64,000 nucleotides of DNA from Mastigias papua (lineage: Eukaryota > Cnidaria > Scyphozoa > Rhizostomeae > Mastigiidae): contig OZ025287.1 in NCBI GenBank assembly GCA_964019165.1, positions 6,318,844-6,382,843 on the forward strand. Reading direction: 5' to 3'. Position numbers and translations under genes: made by a program. The first letter of the stretch is position 1, and each line of letters opens with the position of its first letter. The notes below the pieces were generated by a model, which worked only from the letters and a program-made list of their open reading frames with translations, did not search any database and was not told the DNA's origin. This document shows positions 55,406 through 64,000 of this stretch, piece after piece.

Positions 55406-56479
55406 TTTCTGCCGAGGTTTTTATATCTCGTGCAAGGCACAGCCCTTCCATTGAATGTGCATTTCTCATCAATGGAATTGAAAAGATCAATACACAAATT
55501 TAGCGAATAAAAGGTGCATACAAACGCCAATGCATCAAAATTCACTTCTTGTCATATCCGGACTGATTTTCGATTTGATCACTACTTGAAATCGACCAGC
55601 GGACTGAAAATGGTACTAAGGAAAAGGAAAAACACAAAAGAAATATTCAACTTTTACAAAGAAAATGCTTTGGTAGCATGCTGAGTGGCAAGGAAAAACA
55701 TACTCTAAACTTTTCCGATTATTCCATTTGGGGTTTGTCCTATGAATGATTCAGGGATTTGCCTTATGCGGCTGTGGAGGTGCACAGAGATTAATGTCAG
55801 CTCATTAAAATCAGTGGCGTGCGGCTATAGGACTGGCCCATCTATCTTCATTATTCGCTTGAGTATGCCTTTATCTTTCTCTCTTTAAATCATATGGGGT
55901 TTCTTGCAGTGTCATATCAACATCAATATTTATTCTACCACTTTCAATGATCATCTCGGGTATCAGTTATATGTATGTTGTCCTTTGCAAGCTGTCGAGC
56001 TGCAGTGCTATCAAATCATGACTTACGGACTATAGAAGCATGGGCGAATAAATGGAGAATGTCTTCTAATTCTGACCTTATGAAGCAAGATATCGATGTT
56101 ATATTCCCTAGGAAACGCACCACTGTGAATCAATACTTTTCATCATGAACTAAAATCTTAAGGTTTCATCATCTCATCTATTCTCTTTCATTAATAGTAA
56201 TAAAACTCGAAGCTCTACCCCCAAAACATTGTCAACTTTATAATCAAGTACCACAAAAAAGAACCTCTGCAAGTGGTTTCTCTCTTCCTGTACTGCATGC
56301 ACCTTCTGCCTCCAATATATTTTGATATAATAATAATTTTTCAACAGGTATATCAAATGAGTTGATAAACTGTTTTCATACGAGACCCATTCGATTTGCA
56401 TTCGAGCAATGCCATGTGTCCTCTTAGACACGGGGAAAGTGATGTATAAATCTTCCTTTGGAGGAGTTTACTGACTGAC

Positions 56480-58620
56480 GATATATCTCTGACTCATACT
56501 GTGCAAATGTGTGAGTCAAATAAAAATATTGAAGATCTACAATAGGGTCTAAGAAAGCAGTTTGTGAGGGAACAGTAAGTAACGGTTGGGACTACTACCG
56601 ATTGGTAGATTTTCAAAGTCACTAGGTCGGTAATGAAAGGCCGTATTCTCTTTAGTAGGCGTATAGGGGTAGAGGCATTTCTGCATACGTCTTTTAAGTA
56701 TTCTTCCATGCTAAATGATGGTAATGATGGGCTGCGATATGTACCCGAGGTTGATTTGGCAATCTTGTTGGTTTAAACGTATTTTGCAACAAACATCATA
56801 AAAGACAAGATCATTTTCCTGCAACCAACTTGATATCGTAAGTAAATTATGAGAGGGAACCTTTTCAGTTTCTCAGTGATAGCATTTCGTTGGAGTATAG
56901 AGGAACCAGTAATGGAGGGCTCCTGGAAATCAGCATTGTTGAATGGCTACCATCCTCAAATATTTGAAATTAAATGGCGCCAAAATAGAGCTTTGGGGAG
57001 CACCATAGTATATATGGGTTGTGGTGTCGACAGTATTCCCCAAAAACTGACTTTCATTGTTCTGTCAAAAAAAGGTAGTCGGTGAGCCACGATTTGCTAT
57101 TGCCAGAAAGATTTTATCGCAAATTGACGATAGGCTTCATGAGTCAAATGCCATGCTAAGATCAATAAATAGGGAACCTACGAGATGTTAATGATCCATT
57201 GCTTTATGTATCTCATCGGTAAAAAAACAGCTGCCATTTCTGTACTTCGTTCTCTATGAAAACCAAATTGTTGCGGTGAAAGCAGATTGTGTGATGTTAG
57301 GTGGTGCAAGAGTTTACTATAGACACATTCTAGAAATAATCGGTAGCACCGAGATTCGTTTATAGTTTGAGTATCCTGACCTTTCGCCCTCTTTGTAAAC
57401 TAGTGGGACTTTGGCAGTTTTAAGTCCTTTGGGAATCTCGGCAGATTTAAAAGAAAGATTGATGCTATAGGCAATCAATGGGGCAAGCTCGTATGCACAG
57501 TCCTTAAGTAAGCAATTAGGGATTTAATTAATGCATTCTAGTTTCATCCATCTAGGTTTTTTCAGACGTTTCTGCACCTCCGGAATAGAAACGTGGGATA
57601 ATTTAAAGGTGCTCTTTGAGTTTGGTAATTTCTGGCATTAACGAGATCAAACAAATTCTTTAAGATTTATGGAAAATCTTTTAAGCCTTGAAGCTAGAGT
57701 TTGACTGAAAAATGAGAGAAGTTCTGCTATTTGCAGTTTATTGCTAATACATTTACCATCTAACTTGAATTCTGAGCAAATTATTTCGCTTTTCATTTCT
57801 GAGGGAAGCAAGTTCTTGATACACTTACAAAATTTTTCTCATTTTGTTGCATGTTATTGCAAGATGTCTTTGTGAAAAGTGAAGTTTGCTTTTTAATGAA
57901 GTTGCTTGCGTTGGTTTTCTGTTGTCTATAAGCATCCAATTTTTATCTGTTTCATTTATCTGGGTCTTACAATTTACAGCATTGTGGACGCTCATTTCGG
58001 GTATAATATTCTCCTTCAGCAACAGGAATGGTTTTTTCTTCTATAGTCTTTATTGCAAAACGGTGCTGGATTGATTGCTATGCATAATGCTTCATTTACT
58101 AAAATACCATGAATCAATTGGGTATTCACTCATAACCAGTTGCGTCCAGTATATATTCCCAACGCGCTTTTTAGTATTGTTCGTGCTGTAATATTTGTAG
58201 CCTTTAGAGCGAATTAGTTTGGGTTGAAATTTATACTTCCTTCTAATTGCCTAGTCCATTTCATGACAACTGCACTGTGAATAGTATTCTCTGGAGGATT
58301 TGTTAACATTACATCCATAATTGTAGAAGTGGCTTCAGTTACCCTTGTTGGCTTTCTAATTAAGCTGGTTGGAATCGCTTATGCTGAAAAGATTTTAATG
58401 TCACGATGGCCTTCAGTATTTGCTTAATCACAATTGGTGTCACCTATAATTACTGCTTCTTTGTTCTCATTTTGTGCAGCTTGCAGTTTATCAGTGATCA
58501 CAACTCAGAGTTAGTTTGGTTTACAATTGGCCCTGTGAAGAAAAATCCTAATTACAAAATACGTTGTCTACAACAGTATGATTTAAGTATGTAAAAATAC
58601 TTACAGTTGCAATCTAAAAT
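56480..58620 (-). pseudogene. Decayed LINE, minus strand
   Basis: Minus-strand pieces in order: a pre-palm VPLVYKEGERSG-like stretch (about 57440-57360), motif A as LFIDLSMAFDS (about 57180-57145), and the C-terminal IRLLKRIRPFITDLVTLKIY (56709 downward). Frames are broken throughout. A plus-strand fragment of the other LINE family's 3' stem-loop (GGAGGGCTCCTGGAAATCAG at about 56915) is embedded in it. Confidence 0.6.
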
Positions 58621-58689
58621 AAACTAAAAGATAAAACAGCACCGATGGATGACCGAGCTAACGTTGCTTACAAGCTTGGTAGCTTTCAA

Positions 58690-61110
58690 AGTCAACTAAA
58701 AGCAATGGAATTCATTTCATTTCAATCTTACTTCTTTAGACATGGTGACCCCTCAGATACTAAGGTCTGTTTTCCAGGAGACCACGTTGAAACTCATACA
58801 TAACATTTATAATACATGCTAAATTACAAACTTGATACAAATATTATTAAATAAGGAAATTACATAATAAATAAAGATATACTTAAATATAAAATAGAAA
58901 ACGTGTAAAAGAAAAAACTAAACAATGCGCTTGCCAATTTCTACTACTCTTCAAGCATGGTTTTAAGTTTCATCTTACATCTTAAATGTGTAGCGTGGTT
59001 AGCGTTCTAAGACTGAGAGCGAGAGAATACAAGATTGCGTATCTATGTCCATACTCAACTTCTCAATTTTAGAGACTGACTAACGTTTATGAATTCTCTA
59101 ACATCATAAGATATACAGGAAAATGCTCAATATAATGTCCATTCATTTAGGGAAAGGGACTATATTGCACTACAAATGATTGGAGAGTGTTAGTTTTCTT
59201 ACAATCGTTAGGTAGCGAATTCCAAACCATGCCCCCCCCCCTGTATGCAAAGCAGCTTTGCCCCATGTTTTGTGTTTAGTCGTGGAAGTCTTATATTTAA
59301 TTCGGAATTGCGAAGCGACAAATTTGTTACAGAGGACACTCTATTGAAGAGGTTAGTCAAATACATTGCGGCCTGATTATTTACAGCTTTATAAACCATG
59401 CTTGCAGATTCTTGATGGACCATTTCGTTGATACTAGGCAATCCACGACTTTTCAGAAGAAACTCAGCCGGTGCATCATACGGACTGTTTGTTGTTATAT
59501 GCACAGATGTATTTTGTAATCTCTCAAGACTCCTGTGTGTGCTAACCCCACAGTTGCCCCAAATCGAACTACAAAACCGTAAGTGTGGTTCGATCAGTCT
59601 GCAATAGAGCAATTTTAACGTTTCAGTGGGGAGGAACCTTTTAGTATACTGAATCATTCCTATAGTTCCCGAGACCTCGCAGATACTGACTCCACATGTT
59701 CTTGCTATGTTAACTGGTTGTCGATTTGAATACCCAAATATGTCTTTTGCAGAACAAGCTCTTCTGCTATCTTAAACTCTGCATTTACTAGTTCTCAATT
59801 GGTTTTATCTTGCCATACATTCTTTGTGCCTATCAGCATGACAGTAGTTTTGGCAACATTTCATGACAGCTTATCAGCATACAGACATTTTCCAAGACTT
59901 TCAAGTTCATAGTTCATGACATTGGATATATCACTAACACTCCTAGAAGAGTATGCCAGACAATTATCGTCAGTGTACATCTAATCTCTAAGCATCTAAG
60001 TGCGTATGGCATATCATTTATATAAAGAAGAAAGAAAAGAGGTTCAAGGCATGACCCCTGAGGGATACCGCACCAAATGTATTCAATATTAGATAATTTT
60101 CCATTAAGTTTACAGTATTACCGTCTATTATTTAGATATGAACAGAACCACTTCAGCTCAGTATTGCTAATTCCATAATGGTTGAGCATTTTTATCAGAA
60201 TTTTATGGTCCACTGTAGTGAACGCCTTTTTCAAGTCAATAAACACAATACCGGTACAGTCACCCTCATCTAGATTAAGCTACCAATCATTTGTGTTTGA
60301 TAAGAGGCATTTGACTACTGAATGGAGAGATCGAAAACCTGACACGTGCCAGTATTGGAATTCTTTTTCATAAACATAGCTATATAATTGATTCTAAGCC
60401 AGTTTCTCGAAAAGGCGTGAAAGGACTAACAATACTGATATAGGCCTATAATTATAAGTTGATTGTTTATCAGCTGAGCCTTCTTTGAATATAGGTGCTA
60501 CTATAGCAGCATTTCAGCTATCAGGGAAAGTTCCACTGAGAAGCGAGCAGCTAAAGAGGTATGATAGAAGTCTTGCAAGGAATGATATAGCAGTCTTTAT
60601 AAAAAAGCTAGAAATGCCATCTAACTCAGACCCATGAGATGTTCTAATAGTAAAGCAAATAGCGACAACATCTTCTGCAGTTATCTCTAAAAAACTACAC
60701 GATTTTAGATTATTGTTTATGCTATATATAACGGTTGCAGAGAGTTTAGCAGATAGGGTATCTTGGCTTTGAGGCTATCCCCTGCGCTGCTGAAATATGT
60801 GTTCAGTGGGGTCTCATTCTCCTCAATAATTACTTTATTACTAACTTTTATTGAATCTATCTTCGTGGTTATGATAGTTTTATCTACAATTTCATTTAGT
60901 CTTTCTTGAACTTCCTATTAAGCGAGTTCATCTTGTTTCTAACATGCCTATATGATACCATTAGATAGTTGGAATTTGATTTAATTGCCGCCTTTCTAAG
61001 CTGATATCTTGACTTTCTTAGTTTATTGAATTCTGAAACTAACCAAGGACAGTACTTTTGTGAGACTCTTCGCTGCTCAAGGGGAGCATGTCATTCAATT
61101 AAAGACATCA
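58690..61110 (-). pseudogene. Decayed but long LINE RT copy, minus strand
   Basis: Minus strand, from 61080 downward: QKYCPWLVSEFNKLRKSRYQ with LRKAAIKSNSNYL (linker before RT), motif A as GIVFIDLKKAFTTVDH (about 60245-60200), motif B as CGIPQGSCLEPL (about 60075-60040) and the catalytic site MYTDDNCLAYS (about 59985). Then 59657-59208 has FLPTETLKLLYCRLIEPHLR, FCSSIWGNCG and INEMVHQESASMVYKAVNNQ. The 3' end near 58740 carries a GGTCTCCTGGAAAACAG stem-loop and ATTGAAATGAAATGAATTCC. Several frameshifts are present. Confidence 0.8.
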
Positions 61111-61119
61111 AATCAGACG

Positions 61120-61620
61120 TCTACTGCAGTAATTGGTTTTACGAATGCTGATTGGGTAGGTGATATTGTTAAAAGGAAATCAACCTCATGATACGGAGCC
61201 CAAATTAGCGGTAGTGATATGACGCACGCCAGTTGGTCGCGGCAATCGACGCAGCAAATGTCAAGAAATAGCTGCACGATCATCTACTAAACCCGAATAC
61301 ATAGCTCTTTCTTTCGTCGCAGAAGAGCCTATGCGACTAAGGTCATTTATCAACGATTTACGATACGAGTAACAAAGTAATTTGCTTTATTTTCGAGGAC
61401 AACCAAGGGGCTATAGCTGTTTCGAAAAGCTGGAGGTCTACTCTGCACGAAGCATATTGATGTACCATATCACTACGTCAGATACTTAATCGACGAGGAA
61501 AAAGTCCAAATACAATTTTGTCTTACAAATGCAATGCCAGCTGATCTCATTACAAAATGACTCCTTCCTCCAAGCTTCTAAGAACTTTGCAAAATGCTTG
61601 GAATTGTCTATGTTTGATCA
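61120..61620 (+). pseudogene. Ty1/copia pol fragment (RNase H end)
   Basis: The plus strand encodes GFTNADWVGDIVKRKSTS, the copia RNase H signature (GxxDADWAGDxxxRKSTSG). Then in shifted frames come LSFVAEEPM and EDNQGAIAVSKSW, and a tail with PADLIT and LRTLQNAWNCL. Copia elements are uncommon in animals. Frames are broken; an LTR may follow 61620 but was not identified. Confidence 0.7.
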
Positions 61621-61789
61621 ACAGTTTACTAATTATTATAATATTTACACTTGTTCTGCTACGGATGAGAAGAAAGACTCACCGAGTGTGAGAGTTTGAG
61701 CTGACGTTTCATCTTACTATTTCCTACATGAAGTATTCTACGCACTGCTACCTTACTTCGTGGCTTTTATGTTCGATATAGCTAATTCA

Positions 61790-63440
61790 TTTTGTTGAAA
61801 GACAATGTTGTGTGCTATTCTCAGATATCTGCTTCAATCTTCCGCATAACTTTAACACTAGTAACACAAGGCACCAAATATAAGTTTATACTGAGATACT
61901 ACAATCTAATACAAAGCCATTACGCAATCTTGATTATGAATGGCCATATCTATCTGTTGGGCAAAACAACTTGCTGCAAAGACGGCAATGCCTCAACTGA
62001 AAGTAGTTGGACTTAGAAAGCGGAACTGCTGCTATCATTCACCAGTAATTTACTAAGTCTTCAGTACTTCACAAATAATTCAGTTCACATACTACTTCAT
62101 TCATGCCGTTGCAACATTTTCGCATAAAGATAGCAGGACTTTAAGTGCGTTCCTACGTCCCACTTTAGACTTTGCATATTCATTCATGTCTCGGAAAGCT
62201 TGATCACAGTCATGGTAAATGACTTCACAATTTTAGTTACTTGCCTTCAGGATATGTGGCAAAATGTTTTAAATGTTATATATTTCTTCTGCAACAAATG
62301 TACTACTATAGACAGGACTGTTGTCGTTACAAATAGCCAGACAGTTACACAAGCATTTTGCAGCTCTCGGCCCTCGATACCCTCGATATAGTCTCCGCAT
62401 ATACAGTAATAGAACGCTGTGAACATAATTGTCATCGTTCGGGCAGGTCAAGGGTCGAGGGCCAAGGACTGCAAAGTGTTTGCGTAACTGTCTGACTATT
62501 TATAAATACACCTGTAAATCGATGGCAAACAGTCAGAGTTTACAAAATGAATACTTGCAGAAGGAATATACAGTCTTTAAAACCTGTCGTCATATTTCCA
62601 GAAGGCAAATAGCCAAAGTTATTAAGTCAATTTTATAAGAACATGAGCCTCAAATTTTATGGAAAATTAAGAACAAGCTTAGGCTGAAGCACTGTGTAAA
62701 ACAATTTGAAACTGAAACAAAACTTCTTAAGCTGAACAATGTTGCTAAAAGTCCTCAAAACACTCAAATAATCAGAGTATAAAACAATTCATAAGTGCAC
62801 CAAGACTTTTAGCAAGGATTATACATCTGTAACAATGTATACCCTTTTTCTTCTGCTAATGTTATAGAAAATAATACCCTGTTCATAAACATCTAATGTG
62901 TTCTCTCATATATTGTCTAATGTCTGCATTGCATACACTCCAATAATTTAAGAACAGATTAAGAACAATTCAGCCTCAAAATTTTGGAACAATTAAGAAC
63001 AGTCAGCTTGAATCTCACTTTTACTGGTTCTTATAAAAAGAGTGTACTGGCCATGACTACGATCAAGCTTTCCTACACATGAATGAATATGCAGAGTCAA
63101 AAATGGAACCTATGAACATATTTAAGCCCTGCTATTTGTATGAGGAAATGCTGCAACAGCATGAATGAAATAGTATGTAAACTGATGTATTTGTGAAGTA
63201 CTGAAAACTTAATAAATTATTAGTGAATGATACCAGCAGTTTGGTTTCCTAGGCCTAACTACTTTCAGTTGAGACATTGTCTTACTTGCAAAAGTTGCTT
63301 TGTCCACCAAATAGACATGACCAATCATAATCAAGATTATGTAATGCTCAAGTGGCATGCTGTAGTGTCTTATTAATCAATGTTTCAGACAAAGATAATT
63401 ACTTGCAATTTCAGGTTTTCATAGAATTACGTCATTTTGT
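61790..63440. repeat. Large nested inverted repeat
   Basis: The outer arms, 61800-62216 and 63048-63440, are reverse complements at perhaps 80% over about 400 bases. For example, TATTCATTCATG with GGAAAGCTTGATC on the left is mirrored at 63060-63095, and CAACTGAAAGTAGTT at about 61995 at 63265-63280. Inside sits an independent hairpin with arms 62217-62385 and 62450-62632 (AGACAGTTACACAAGCATTT against AGACAGTTACGCAAACACTT). The region 62636-63047 contains two direct copies of a CCTCAAATTTTATGG...AATTAAGAACA block. No protein recognised. Confidence 0.75.
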
Positions 63441-64000
63441 TGTCTGTATAAGTTCATCTCAGCAAAAGGCTGAAATCAATATTACCTCATAGGACATTCA
63501 AAGCTGTGCTCACGGCCCTCAAATTTTAGGGGTACTAGGAGGGTTCCTGGGTTCAGGCCCTGTGGACCAGCTAGTAATAATGCTCCTAGATAAATTTACA
63601 AAAGCAAAACACTCTGCAAAAAGACAAATGCGGGACAAGTATAAAACTATAACCGGTACAGCATTTAAATTTTCCTGCTATGGTAACTTTTCTCTATAAA
63701 CACTGCAAGAAGATATAACAGGTAACTTTTTGGACAATATTCAAGTGATACTTTGCATACATATAGAAGTTAGTCAATATGCAGTTGAAATCAGTATGTA
63801 TGCTGATTACATGACAGTGAGGAGCTTTCACAGCATCAGGACAAACTTCTACTTAGGATTTTCACAAAATGATAGATGGTTGCTTTTCATTAACAATACA
63901 GGTTTTTACTATCGAAATAAGTCTTAAACTTGAAATAATGATGTAACAAAAGACATTGAACTATAAGATGCCAGATACCCATTACAAAATAACTTTGAAA
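63441..64000. other. No feature recognised
   Basis: AT-rich sequence with no ORF of note; the 65-codon frame at 63730 has no recognisable similarity. Confidence 0.3.

Noticed and set aside
62388..62399. TAGTCTCCGCA near 62390 as another copy of the 14-bp transposon repeat
   Set aside because: Only 11 of 14 bases match and no transposon is nearby; probably chance.

Overview
This window is AT-rich, intron-bearing nuclear DNA of an animal, most likely an anthozoan cnidarian. The strongest taxonomic marker is a terminal exon (35069-35400) carrying two cysteine-rich domains of the exact minicollagen pattern CX3CX3CX3CX3CC, a signature of nematocyst (stinging capsule) proteins. An ApeC-domain gene and a dense load of non-LTR retrotransposons, pogo and Harbinger-like elements and microsatellites fit this. 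No bacterial genes, operons, rRNA, tRNA or CRISPR arrays were seen.

Layout. 1-3054: a DDE-like transposase ORF and a Ulp1/C48 protease ORF, in one frame and separated by one stop codon, followed by four full copies and one partial copy of a 14-bp repeat. 4977-12692 (+): seven 3' exons of V-type ATPase subunit E, complete except for about 33 N-terminal residues that must lie upstream. 19148-27761 (+): a six-exon gene for a secreted-type ApeC domain with a C-terminal transmembrane helix and an acidic tail; a dead pogo/Tigger transposon sits in its third intron-rich stretch. 31443-35400 (+): a six-exon gene for a signal-peptide protein with a Pro/Thr linker, a SEA domain and two minicollagen-type cysteine-rich domains. 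37.8-42.1 kb: a graveyard of LINE fragments on both strands. 43940-52275 (-): a two-exon gene for a cysteine-rich, probably GPI-anchored surface protein; its 7.6-kb intron holds a nearly intact LINE and an RTE-like fragment. 52.5-64 kb: transposons only, including a 639-bp Harbinger-like element with TTA duplications, decayed LINEs, Ty1/copia pol remains and a large nested inverted repeat.

The exon models were assembled by hand: splice sites are GT/AG, and the phases agree across every junction in the four genes, which is the main support for the models. The most interesting item is the SEA plus double minicollagen-CRD protein, an architecture in which a SEA domain stands where a minicollagen would have its collagen triple helix. 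The three forward genes are unrelated in family; any shared role is unproven.
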